This document shows positions 34,390 through 41,039 of a stretch of DNA of 41,039 nt, piece after piece. The DNA comes from Deltaproteobacteria bacterium. Its GTDB lineage: Bacteria > Desulfobacterota > DSM-4660 > Desulfatiglandales > HGW-15. Both the position numbers and the translations under genes were made by a program. How positions within the stretch are numbered: position 1 is the stretch's first letter; every line of letters begins with the position of its first letter. Under the pieces are notes generated by a model that saw only the letters and a list, made by a program, of their open reading frames with translations, made no database searches and had not been told where the DNA came from. The stretch is from positions 1 to 41,039 of the forward strand of contig JAFGGA010000010.1 in NCBI GenBank assembly GCA_016930835.1. Direction: 5' to 3'.

Positions 34390-35931
34390 TTATAGATTTC
34401 TTTCATCCGCCTTGAGTGATGGATTTCGTTTGAGATAGGCCAGTCTATTCAGGCCATTGATATATGCCTTTGCGCTGGCGGTTATGATATCCGGATCAGT
34501 CCCTTTCCCCAACGCCATCAAACCGTTCTCCTGTAAACGCACGGTCACTTCACCTTGAGCATCCATGCCTCCGCTGATGGATGTTACGGAAAAACGCATT
34601 AACTTGGACTCTGTGCCGGTCATCTTGGCAATAGTGTTATACGTCGCATCTATGGGGCCGACACCGAAACCGGCGTTCTGCATATCCGTTCCCTCGCTCA
34701 ACAACCTGACCGTGGCCGTAGGAACCGTCGCGGTGCCGCTGACGACGTTAAGGTATAGGAGCTGATAGGTATCCGGGATGCGGAGTATCTCTTCGGCGAT
34801 CAGGGCCTCGATATCCTCGTCCAAAAGCTCCTTACGTTTATCCGCCAGTTCTTTAAATTTTAGAAACGCCCGATCCAGTTCATCCGACGTCAGGTCATAT
34901 CCTAATTCATTGAGTCGACTCCTGAATGCGTGCCGGCCGGAGTGTTTCCCAAGGACAATGCGATTCGATGCCAGGCCGATGGTTTCAGGTTCCATAATCT
35001 CATAAGTCATTCTATTCTTCAAGACCCCGTCTTGATGAATACCGGCCTCATGGGCGAACGCGTTGGCCCCAACAACGGCCTTATTGGGCTGAACGACGAT
35101 TCCGGTGATCATGGATACCAACCGGCTGGTTGGATAGATCTCGGTCGTAACAATACCGGTATTGAGGTTAAGGATCCCGCGGCGTGTGTGAAGACTCATG
35201 ACGACTTCTTCCAACGAAGTGTTTCCCGCCCTTTCACCGATACCGTTCAGGGTCACTTCGGCCTGCCGGGCTCCGGCTTTGATCCCGGCCAGGGTATTGG
35301 CCGTGGCCAGACCCAGATCATTATGGCAGTGAACACTAATAACGGCCTTGTTGATATTGGGTGTGTGGGCCCGGACATAGGTCACCAGCTCACCGAATTC
35401 ATCCGGTATGGCATATCCCACCGTATCCGGGATATTCACCGTGATGGCGCCCGCATCAATGACCGCCTCAAAAATTTTACATAGGAAATCCCTATCGCTA
35501 CGTGAGGCGTCTTCCGCTGAGAATTCCACATTATCCGTGAAACCTTTGGCATATCGAACCGATTCAACGGCTGTTTGGATCACTTGTTCACGATCCTTCT
35601 GCAGTTTATGTTTCATATGGATGTCAGAGGTGGCGATAAAGGTGTGAATTCTCGGGTTGGAAGCATCTTTAACCGCGCCCCATGCCTTGTCGATATCCTC
35701 TTTGGATGTCCTGGCCAGACCCGCTACCTGAACATATTTTATCTTTTGACTAATGGCCTGAACCGCCTCAAAATCACCAGGTGATGCGGCCGGGAAGCCT
35801 GCCTCAATCACATCAACTCCCAGTTTCTCGAGCTGAGTGGCGAGACGAATCTTTTCAGCCGTATTCATGCTGGCACCGGGTGATTGCTCCCCATCCCTTA
35901 AAGTTGTATCAAATATGGTTACATGTTCCAT
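34390..35931 (-). CDS. leuA: 2-isopropylmalate synthase
   Basis: LeuA condenses acetyl-CoA with 2-oxoisovalerate, the committed step to leucine. The 513-residue protein has the catalytic TIM barrel (FDTTLRDGEQSPGASM at 7-22, HCHNDLGLATANTLAG near 200, NGIGERAGNTSLEEV near 228) and a C-terminal LeuA dimerisation domain with leucine feedback site (about 375-500). AAGGAGG lies eight bases before the ATG. It is the first gene of the leu-ilv operon and lies 374 bp downstream of an attenuator terminator and leucine leader peptide, which makes transcription attenuation by leucine supply likely. Confidence 0.96.
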   Translation of the reverse strand: MEHVTIFDTTLRDGEQSPGASMNTAEKIRLATQLEKLGVDVIEAGFPAASPGDFEAVQAISQKIKYVQVAGLARTSKEDIDKAWGAVKDASNPRIHTFIATSDIHMKHKLQKDREQVIQTAVESVRYAKGFTDNVEFSAEDASRSDRDFLCKIFEAVIDAGAITVNIPDTVGYAIPDEFGELVTYVRAHTPNINKAVISVHCHNDLGLATANTLAGIKAGARQAEVTLNGIGERAGNTSLEEVVMSLHTRRGILNLNTGIVTTEIYPTSRLVSMITGIVVQPNKAVVGANAFAHEAGIHQDGVLKNRMTYEIMEPETIGLASNRIVLGKHSGRHAFRSRLNELGYDLTSDELDRAFLKFKELADKRKELLDEDIEALIAEEILRIPDTYQLLYLNVVSGTATVPTATVRLLSEGTDMQNAGFGVGPIDATYNTIAKMTGTESKLMRFSVTSISGGMDAQGEVTVRLQENGLMALGKGTDPDIITASAKAYINGLNRLAYLKRNPSLKADERNL

Positions 35932-36304
35932 GAGAAAAACCTCCTTATATAGTGAAAATGGAATTGGATAAGAATCTTTACTTAGAACGAATCCATACGC
36001 AAATGTCTTTCATCTGCGCAACGACCGCGATATTCCGCCACCAGCGGAAGATTGAAGACGAAAAATTGGCTGACAGCTCTTTGCGGATCGCTGGTCGCTC
36101 CACTATATAAGGACCCTCCACGGATCCCTCATCCGGGGATCAGTGGTGTATTTCTCCTCTTGAAAAAAAATGTTGATCATGACTATTACCTGACTTTGAA
36201 ATCGGATATATAAGATATGTTTCTTATATTCCCTACTCAAGATGACTACTTGGTTTGATGTCTTTGATACGATAATATAGGCGGATTTTCCACACCCGCA
36301 AACA
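35932..36304 (-). other. 373-base segment between attenuator and leuA, no gene seen
   Basis: On the minus strand this untranslated stretch contains short hairpins (GATCCC...GGGATC near 36124-36142; CCGC-TGGT-GCGG near 36034-36045) and only one short frame (start at 36180, MINIFFQEEKY...) without a good ribosome site. I tested it for a T-box core and found no convincing match. It may hold a second regulatory layer or a secondary promoter. Confidence 0.4.
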
Positions 36305-36342
36305 AAAAATCCGTTATCAGATTGACCTGATAACGGATTTTT
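36305..36342 (-). terminator. intrinsic terminator of the leu attenuator
   Basis: Perfect 16-base arms (36305-36320 and 36327-36342) around a 6-base loop form an AAAAATCCGTTATCAG/CTGATAACGGATTTTT hairpin with a T run on both strands. On the minus strand the 5' arm contains TTATCAGG (36333-36326), which can pair instead with CCTGATAA at 36377-36370 at the leader-peptide stop codon. That mutually exclusive pairing identifies it as an attenuator rather than a plain terminator. Confidence 0.88.
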
Positions 36343-36372
36343 ATGATTTATTTTAGGTGTACTATCGCATTA

Positions 36373-36483
36373 TCAGGGCCTTTGGCTGCCTTCTACGACC
36401 AAAAGATCGAGCAAGAGGAGCAAATCTACGCCGCTTACTCTGATTTCCCTGATAATACCATCTATGTCATTTTTCCGTATCAT
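36373..36483 (-). CDS. leuL: leu operon leader peptide (36 aa)
   Basis: A 36-codon frame starts at the ATG at 36483 and stops at TGA (36375-36373). Its second half reads DLLLLLDLLVVEG: seven Leu and two Val codons within eleven, plus Ile codons earlier (GII, EI). Such codon runs sense charged leucine (and possibly valine and isoleucine) tRNA. The stop codon lies inside the antiterminator segment CCCTGATAA, so a ribosome reaching the stop would cover it and allow the downstream terminator to form. The ribosome site is weak (AGAAG about 9 bases upstream). The mechanism is inferred from the layout, which matches the enterobacterial leu and ilv leaders; the peptide sequence itself is not one I recognise. 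Confidence 0.85.
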   Translation of the reverse strand: MIRKNDIDGIIREIRVSGVDLLLLLDLLVVEGSQRP

Positions 36484-36502
36484 TGTGATTTTTCTTCTAT
36501 TA

Positions 36503-36549
36503 CTCCCGAATTCGGGAGGTATATTTTCAAAAAAAAATTTAAATGTCAA
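36503..36549 (-). promoter_or_regulatory. predicted leu operon promoter with overlapping palindrome
   Basis: On the minus strand TTGACA (36549-36544) is followed after 18 bp by AATATA (36525-36520), a plausible sigma-70 promoter with a T-rich spacer. A perfect 16-bp palindrome CTCCCGAATTCGGGAG (36503-36518) directly follows, overlapping the expected start point; it may be an operator or a 5' stabilising stem. The leader peptide begins about 30 bases downstream, a normal distance. Confidence 0.7.
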
Positions 36550-36603
36550 ATGTTTTTTTCGCTAAAGTTTTTATTCACTTGGGCCGATGATATAAATGGT
36601 TAG

Positions 36604-36688
36604 ACCGTATCCATCCGGAAGTGCCCGCAAACACCTACCCCGAAACCTCCTCCCTTTGAGGGAGGGGGCATTCCCGGGTGGATACGGT
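36604..36688. repeat. 85-bp nested inverted repeat
   Basis: Outer arms ACCGTATCCATCCGG (36604-36618) and CCGGGTGGATACGGT (36674-36688) differ at one position. The inner hairpin is CCTCCCTTTGAGGGAGG. The same plan is seen at 26052-26123, and the CATCCGGAA...GGATACGGT words recur at 39375-39415. The rest of 36550-36891 contains no gene that I can support. Confidence 0.7.
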
Positions 36689-36891
36689 TCAAGGGCAAAC
36701 CATTCGAAAGCATGGGACGCAAAACTACTGGCCTAACGCCTTGGTTTGAAAAGGATACGGTAGCAGGGTTACCTAACCGGTCATGTTCGAGCCGCAGATA
36801 GATAAACGCATCCCGCCTCAAAACCGTTTTCCCGCATGCCCATGAAGATTGCCCTATATCGGATAACCCCTAAGAATGAAAGGAAAACACC

Positions 36892-37248
36892 ATGATCTCT
36901 TCAATCAGTAGCAGCCTGTCCTCCCTGGATGCCTTTGGCGCCAAGATGGATGTGACCGCAAACAATGTCGCCAATGTGGAATCAGAAGGATTCAAAAAGA
37001 GCCGGGCCGACCTTGCGGAAGGCCCTAACGGCGCTGTTGAGGTGGAGATAAGCCGGGTTGATTCCCCGGGGAGCTTGGTCTATGAGGAAGATAGCGATGG
37101 TCAGATGGTTGAAAAGGAGCTTTCCAATGTAGATCTGACTGAAGAGATTCCCCAGACCATTATAGCTCAGAGGGGATACGAAGCGAATCTCAAACTGATA
37201 GCCACCCGGGACGACATGTTAGGGTCGGTCTTGGATATCTTAGGGTAA
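36892..37248 (+). CDS. flagellar basal-body rod protein, FlgC-like (short)
   Basis: The 118-residue protein has the rod/hook N-terminal motif (SSLSSLDAFGAKMDVTANNVANVESEGFKKSR region, with the ANNVANV hallmark at residues 24-30) and the C-terminal rod helix (QTIIAQRGYEANLKLIATRDDMLGSVLDILG region). It has the FlgC-type plan without the large middle domain of FlgE or FlgG, and is somewhat shorter than usual FlgC (about 130-140). AAGGA lies nine bases before the ATG. It stands alone rather than within a flagellar rod operon, upstream of two MotB-like genes, so it may be a stand-alone paralogue. Confidence 0.8.
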   Translation: MISSISSSLSSLDAFGAKMDVTANNVANVESEGFKKSRADLAEGPNGAVEVEISRVDSPGSLVYEEDSDGQMVEKELSNVDLTEEIPQTIIAQRGYEANLKLIATRDDMLGSVLDILG

Positions 37249-37262
37249 TACCCCGTTGCCTG

Positions 37263-37296
37263 TCCGGAAAAATCCTTTCCGGATAGGTGCTCTTTT
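37263..37296 (+). terminator. probable terminator after the rod-like gene
   Basis: Arms TCCGGAAA (37263-37270) and TTTCCGGA (37276-37283) with a 5-base loop form a perfect 8-bp stem, followed by a T-containing run (CTCTTTT). It lies 15 bases after the stop codon of the rod-like gene. Confidence 0.6.
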
Positions 37297-37478
37297 CCCC
37301 GCCTGAAGTCATCAACAACATAACGGACATGAGTACTCTTGGACACGCTTTCCTATCTATGAACATTCCCCGGTAGCATATTTTTTGCATATCATTGAAC
37401 GGGACGCCTACATTTTGAATCTTTGTGACCAGGCTTTCCATAACTGATTGAATTTAATCATATTTATATAATTTCACG

Positions 37479-38270
37479 ATGAAAAAGCGCAAAAAAAAAG
37501 AAGCACCTTCGGATGCCAACACCTGGATCACCACCTTCACCAATCTCATGATCCTTCTCCTCGCGTTTTTTATCGTCCTCGTAAACCTCGCCGTAGTGGA
37601 TAACCAAAAAAAACAACTCGCCCTCAACTCGCTGTTCGGATCATTTGGATTCCATATGGGCGGCCAATCCGCCATCGGGAAGGATATGGGTTCGGATATC
37701 ACCATGCCGGATGCACCCCTGGTCAAAGGGGAGATCAACGTAGAACAACTTCATGACATTGCCATGGCAAATGGTCTAGGATCCGACGTCTCGGTACGCA
37801 AAGAACCTGAAAAGACAGTGATCATACTCAGCAATAAGGTGCTGTTTGACGACGGCTCTCATGAAATTCCTCCTGGTGGAACCCGTTTCCTGGCGGACCT
37901 GTCAAAATATCTCAAAGACGGCACGGGTCTCATTGAATTAAGGGGGTATGTAGAACAAAAGGAGGTATTCGATGACCCAGATCCGGCAAGATCGTCTATC
38001 TATTTATCCGCGAAGCGAGCGCTGGCTGTCCTCCATTTTTTTACAGATAATGGTGACATCCCGATCACCAGGATCATCGCCCATGGTTTCGGAATTTCAC
38101 CTGTAAAAGATCAAGCATCAACCGGCCAAAAAGACTGGCAACGACAGGTTGAAATCATAGTCAATGATCAAGAAAAGATACCCTATCGATTGAGGGTCAA
38201 CAAAGAGGAGGATCACACCTTTGATTTCAAAGGGTTTATCTTTACGCCATCCAGGTCTCACAAGGAGTAA
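37479..38270 (+). CDS. MotB-like protein with Asn in place of the ion-binding Asp
   Basis: This 263-residue protein has the MotB plan: a basic N-terminus (KKRKKK), one membrane helix (about 16-40, TWITTFTNLMILLLAFFIVL), then a periplasmic OmpA-like domain (about 105-230). In functional MotB the helix carries an Asp in the F-x-D motif that binds H+ or Na+; here the motif is FTN (N22), one base change from Asp. The OmpA domain is also unusual: the expected G-H-T-D motif reads GYVEQKEVFDD, although LSAKRALAVLHFF survives. It may be a structural partner of the next MotB-like protein. There is no MotA gene in the window. A ribosome site is not obvious before the ATG. Confidence 0.85.
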   Translation: MKKRKKKEAPSDANTWITTFTNLMILLLAFFIVLVNLAVVDNQKKQLALNSLFGSFGFHMGGQSAIGKDMGSDITMPDAPLVKGEINVEQLHDIAMANGLGSDVSVRKEPEKTVIILSNKVLFDDGSHEIPPGGTRFLADLSKYLKDGTGLIELRGYVEQKEVFDDPDPARSSIYLSAKRALAVLHFFTDNGDIPITRIIAHGFGISPVKDQASTGQKDWQRQVEIIVNDQEKIPYRLRVNKEEDHTFDFKGFIFTPSRSHKE

Positions 38271-38281
38271 GATAAGGGTTG

Positions 38282-39007
38282 ATGAGAAAAGGCAAAGATA
38301 AAGGGAACAATGATATGTCGACAAATGGTTGGATGACGACATTTTCTGATCTTTGCACCCTGTTACTCACATTTTTTGTCCTCCTGTTCTCCATGTCTTC
38401 CATGGATGATCAGAGATTGAAAATCGCTTTCCAGAACTTCGGCGGCAGTTCCGGTATTCTCTCTTTTCGGGAGTACCGGGAGATCTCCAGACCCATGGAA
38501 ATACTCATCGACGGCATTCATCAATCTCTGGGAGAAAAGGTCGTATCCCATGATGATGAAGGTCTTCAAAGAGCCGACATGGATACGAGAGATCTGGAAA
38601 CGCTCGGGAAGCATCTAATCATTCAACCATTAAGTGATGGGCTGAACCTGGTATTTGGAAACAACCTTCTCTTTTTGCCTGGAAGCACGGAGATCAAAGA
38701 AGACATTAGGCCTGTTTTAAAAAAGATCGCCAGGTTCATATTGATTTCAGGCTATCAAGTTTATATTGACGGGCATACGGATGACGTACCCGTCAATAAG
38801 GAGGCGTATCCATCCAACGAAGAGCTCTCCCTTGCAAGATCACTCAGTGTGAGGGACTATTTACTCCAATTGGAGGATCTAGCCCATGAATCCATTGCCC
38901 TGACCGGGTATGGGGATCTGAAACCGGCAGCCTCAAATGACCTGCTGGAAGGGAAGGCGAGGAACCGCAGGGTTGAAATCATTTTAAAAAACCAACGATA
39001 TTTTTAG
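38282..39007 (+). CDS. motB: MotB-like flagellar stator protein (canonical)
   Basis: This is a full MotB-like protein: basic, polar N-terminus, helix with the ion-binding D23 in WMTTFSDLCTLLLTFFVLL, and an OmpA/MotB peptidoglycan-binding domain with the intact IDGHTDDVPVN motif, SNEELSLARSLSVRDYLL and LTGYGDLKPAASN...GKARNRRVEIIL. MotB anchors the MotA ion channel to the cell wall. I start at the ATG at 38282; a TTG one codon upstream is equally possible, with AAGGAG further upstream, inside the end of the preceding gene. Ten bases separate it from the first MotB-like gene, so the two are translated together. Confidence 0.9.
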   Translation: MRKGKDKGNNDMSTNGWMTTFSDLCTLLLTFFVLLFSMSSMDDQRLKIAFQNFGGSSGILSFREYREISRPMEILIDGIHQSLGEKVVSHDDEGLQRADMDTRDLETLGKHLIIQPLSDGLNLVFGNNLLFLPGSTEIKEDIRPVLKKIARFILISGYQVYIDGHTDDVPVNKEAYPSNEELSLARSLSVRDYLLQLEDLAHESIALTGYGDLKPAASNDLLEGKARNRRVEIILKNQRYF

Positions 39008-39210
39008 ATCGTTTTCCTTTACACATTAACGTTTATGGGTTTCCATCCTCCGTTCGTCACACCAAAACGAGGCGGGGGACATACAAGCCATCTGTAATGA
39101 ACTGGCAGCCAAAGCCATTGGTGTCCAAAATAGATTCAATTTGAGCTTTTTGCTTATTTCACTGATTGTTTTTCAGGAATGTCCATCACAGGTTTCATTT
39201 CATAATAATA

Positions 39211-39366
39211 CTTCCTCCCCTTGCGGGAGGGGTTAGGAGGTCCTAAACAGACAGACGTATATATGAAATTTCCCCTCCCCTCGCGGGAGGGGTTAGGGGG
39301 TCCTAAACAGACAGACGTATATATGAAATTTCCCCTCCCCTCGCGGGAGGGGTTAGGGGAGGGGGT
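39211..39366. repeat. 60-bp tandem repeat with CCCC/GGGG hairpins
   Basis: Two exact-looking 60-bp units (39241-39300 and 39301-39360), each TCCTAAACAGACAGACGTAT followed by ATATGAAATTTCCC and a CTCCCCTCGCGGGAGGGG hairpin, are preceded by a further half unit at 39211-39240 that carries only the hairpin. The near-identity of the units indicates recent duplication. The array lies between a plus-strand MotB gene and a minus-strand gene (39008-39421), a spacer with no other supported gene. Confidence 0.85.
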
Positions 39367-39421
39367 GAATACCTCCATCCGGAAATGCGTCCTTACCTCC
39401 GAATGGATACGGTATCGTATT

Positions 39422-40456
39422 TTAGATCCTTCCACCCCCCCTGCTAAAACTGCTTCCGGCCCAAGCAGGCCGTCCGGCCTCATCTCTCAAAACGACCGAT
39501 TTCCCACCCGTTTCGATAGTTGTTACCGATAAATCCGTACCGTATAAATAGCCGCTCACAATGGCCTGAGCACCATCAACCAACACCAGACCCCGAGTAT
39601 TTCGATAACCACTCGGCCCCATGTGGATCTCATAAAGTGTTTCGCCGACCTTCAGTTCCCATTCATCTCCTTTTTGCACCAATTCACCCGTCAAGGTTTC
39701 CGGCTTTCCCATGCCGACAAAATCCCTGCCCTTCAATGTTTCAGAGGATTGAGGCCTGACATCGGCCCTTGCTTCAGGACGAATGGGATCATATGGGTTC
39801 AACATCTGTCCCCTGCCTTGACCGCGTCCCGCGGCCTGTTCATTATTATTGTGTTGCTCATTATAAAATTGACTGCTCCTTCCGCGACCACCCCTGTTTT
39901 CGGATTGCATGATGTCGTTTCCCGCGGGGTAAGCCTGGGGGGTTGTCCAACGGCCTCCTCCTCGCCGCGATGTGAGTAATTCACTTTCACCATGAGTCGA
40001 TTGAGCCCAATAACCTCCTGGATTTGCAGCCAAATCACTATTTTTTTCCCAACTGAGTTTGGCATCTCTGCCCAGATCCATCACCGAGCTGAAAGGTGGA
40101 ATATTCCAGATTGTCCCGGCGAACACCAGCACGACAATGGCAGAAGCTACGATGAATTCGCGTTTAAGATTGAACGAACTATGGAGCTTATTCCAGAAAA
40201 AGTGCACCACAACCCGCCAGTTAAAGTAGAGGTGCAGGCCGATGACGATCAGCAGCAAATAGCCGAACACCGTGTGAATGGCTGCCCATTCATGCTTATC
40301 CAGACCCCACAGGGTCCAATTATTCCAATTGGCAAACCTTCCCATTGGTGTGATGTAAAGGATCACCCCGGATACGATCTCCACCAGGATCCCCAGAACC
40401 AGCATAAAAGTCGCCAACCCTCTCCATTTGAAACCTTTTTTATGATCATTTGCCAT
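39422..40456 (-). CDS. DUF4405-type membrane protein with RG-rich linker and C-terminal beta domain
   Basis: Residues 1-120 have three membrane helices (about 12-36, 58-79, 100-117) with His at 55, 61, 75 and 85, the layout of DUF4405/cytochrome b-like proteins that may bind heme. Residues about 120-160 are periplasmic; 160-235 are low-complexity, rich in Arg, Gly, Gln and Asn (NRGGRGRSS, RGQGRGQ). Residues about 240-335 are beta-rich (GELVQKGDEWELKVGETLYEIHMG, quoted in part), similar to small nucleotide-free beta domains found fused to such membrane parts. AAGGAGG lies nine bases before the ATG. No redox partner lies next to it. A role in membrane electron transfer is inferred. Confidence 0.75.
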   Translation of the reverse strand: MANDHKKGFKWRGLATFMLVLGILVEIVSGVILYITPMGRFANWNNWTLWGLDKHEWAAIHTVFGYLLLIVIGLHLYFNWRVVVHFFWNKLHSSFNLKREFIVASAIVVLVFAGTIWNIPPFSSVMDLGRDAKLSWEKNSDLAANPGGYWAQSTHGESELLTSRRGGGRWTTPQAYPAGNDIMQSENRGGRGRSSQFYNEQHNNNEQAAGRGQGRGQMLNPYDPIRPEARADVRPQSSETLKGRDFVGMGKPETLTGELVQKGDEWELKVGETLYEIHMGPSGYRNTRGLVLVDGAQAIVSGYLYGTDLSVTTIETGGKSVVLRDEAGRPAWAGSSFSRGGGRI

Positions 40457-40514
40457 GATATGGTCCTCCTTGTCTTATTGTTTGAAGGTCAATAGAGCAA
40501 GGCGTATGCCACTC

Positions 40515-40526
40515 GTGGTATACCAC
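40515..40526. promoter_or_regulatory. perfect 12-bp palindrome upstream of the DUF4405-type gene
   Basis: GTGGTATACCAC is a perfect palindrome 59 bp before the start of the minus-strand gene, and overlaps an imperfect one (TATGCCAC-TC-GTGGTATA, 40505-40522). The position fits an operator or promoter-overlapping site. No consensus promoter elements are clear enough to call. Confidence 0.4.
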
Positions 40527-40817
40527 AAGGCAACCATTTGATATTACTAATTTTATCAATTAGACGATCGACCGGGATCGACCCATGATGAGATCGGGCC
40601 GGGGAAAAGTGAATAAATAATATCCATCTATTTTGGTCTTTATATATTGAATAGGATAAAAAATATCCAGGGAAAAAAATCATCACCCATCTCTCTCCAT
40701 CCAGCCCGATTTACAGACGGATAAGACATGATATAATGATGTACCTGTGAATAATGAACTCGATAATCAATAATCTTGGTGTACTTTGTGCTTCTATTAA
40801 TGCCTATCTGGAAAAAC

Positions 40818-40868
40818 CCCCTCCCCCTCACCCCCTCTCCTCGCGGGAGGGGGTCAGGGGGAGGGGGA
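40818..40868. repeat. CCCCCTC/GAGGGGG hairpin repeat
   Basis: A long hairpin is formed by CCCCCTCCCCCTCACC and the following CCTCTCCTCGCGGGAGGGGG to GGGGGAGGGGG. It belongs to the same family as the repeats at 39211-39366 and 26052-26123. The spacer 40457-40963 holds this repeat and the palindrome at 40515 and no supported gene. Confidence 0.7.
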
Positions 40869-40963
40869 AAAACATCGGCATAAAAAGATCGACACCAATC
40901 CATTTAGAATTCATCTATCATCTTAAATTTTTAAAAAAATTTGGCGAGAAATTATGGATTCCG

Positions 40964-41039
<76 letters not shown>

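Noticed and set aside
35932-36304. T-box riboswitch upstream of leuA (GGTGG...CGCGG words near 36023-36045, minus strand)
   Set aside because: The words resemble a T-box core only loosely, no terminator follows them, and the leader peptide attenuator upstream already explains leucine control.
36343-36603. Plus-strand frame of 86 codons opposite the leu leader
   Set aside because: It is antisense to the attenuator and leader peptide, lacks a ribosome site and shows no family features.
39154-39483. Minus-strand frame of 109 codons across the tandem repeat
   Set aside because: Repeated SREGRG-type residues come directly from the 60-bp repeat units; there is no gene-like signal.

Overview
The window looks like chromosomal DNA from an anaerobic Gram-negative bacterium, most likely a deltaproteobacterium (Desulfobacterota). 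This is an inference from several signs: 2-hydroxyacyl-CoA dehydratase genes with their ATP-driven activator, a DUF4405-type cytochrome, MotB-like and flagellar rod genes, periplasmic (not lipoprotein) solute-binding proteins, and intergenic spacers full of palindromic repeats. No rRNA, tRNA or CRISPR array was seen.

Layout. 1-2.7 kb: three small plus-strand genes of unknown function (a possible lipoprotein, a secreted protein, a two-helix membrane protein) between palindromic repeats. 2.77-25.9 kb: a minus-strand catabolic region. Read in the direction of transcription, a first unit (25.9 to 16.2 kb) encodes a peptide/nickel-type ABC importer (permease, permease, binding protein, two ATPases), a MmgE/PrpD-family protein and two tandem CapA-like proteins. 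A second unit (15.6 to 2.8 kb) encodes a HgdC-type activator, an amidohydrolase, a second complete ABC importer, two 2-hydroxyacyl-CoA dehydratase subunits and two family III CoA-transferases. 26.9-27.7 kb: a divergent IclR-type regulator. 28.0-28.7 kb: a GYF_2/RDD membrane protein. 29.0-35.9 kb: a minus-strand branched-chain amino-acid operon leuA-leuC-leuD-ilvB-ilvN-ilvC, preceded at 36.3-36.55 kb by a promoter, a leucine-rich leader peptide and a classical attenuator. 36.9-39.0 kb: a flagellar rod-like gene and two MotB-like genes. 39.4-40.5 kb: a DUF4405-type membrane protein. 40.96 kb to the end: the 3' end (domains V and VI) of a group II intron on the minus strand, which continues beyond the window.

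How it fits together. The 2.8-25.9 kb genes suggest uptake of a small organic acid or peptide-like substrate by two importers, CoA activation by a two-subunit CoA-transferase, and radical dehydration by a HgdAB-like enzyme started by the HgdC-like ATPase. Only one ASKHA activator is present, which argues for a dehydratase rather than a four-subunit benzoyl-CoA reductase. Both units are preceded by the same arrangement: a CTTGACAC box, 33 bp, then a GCAAC-N3-GTTGC palindrome. They are therefore probably one regulon, with the adjacent IclR protein the obvious candidate regulator.

Most notable points: the uncatalogued leu leader peptide with four interchangeable pairing segments; the shared operator-like module; the CoA-transferase pair in which one partner lacks the catalytic aspartate; a yeast Ilv5-like ketol-acid reductoisomerase with an acidic cofactor loop that may favour NADH; a MotB-like pair in which one member has Asn in place of the ion-binding Asp; and a 177-bp palindromic element present as two inverted copies 26 kb apart.
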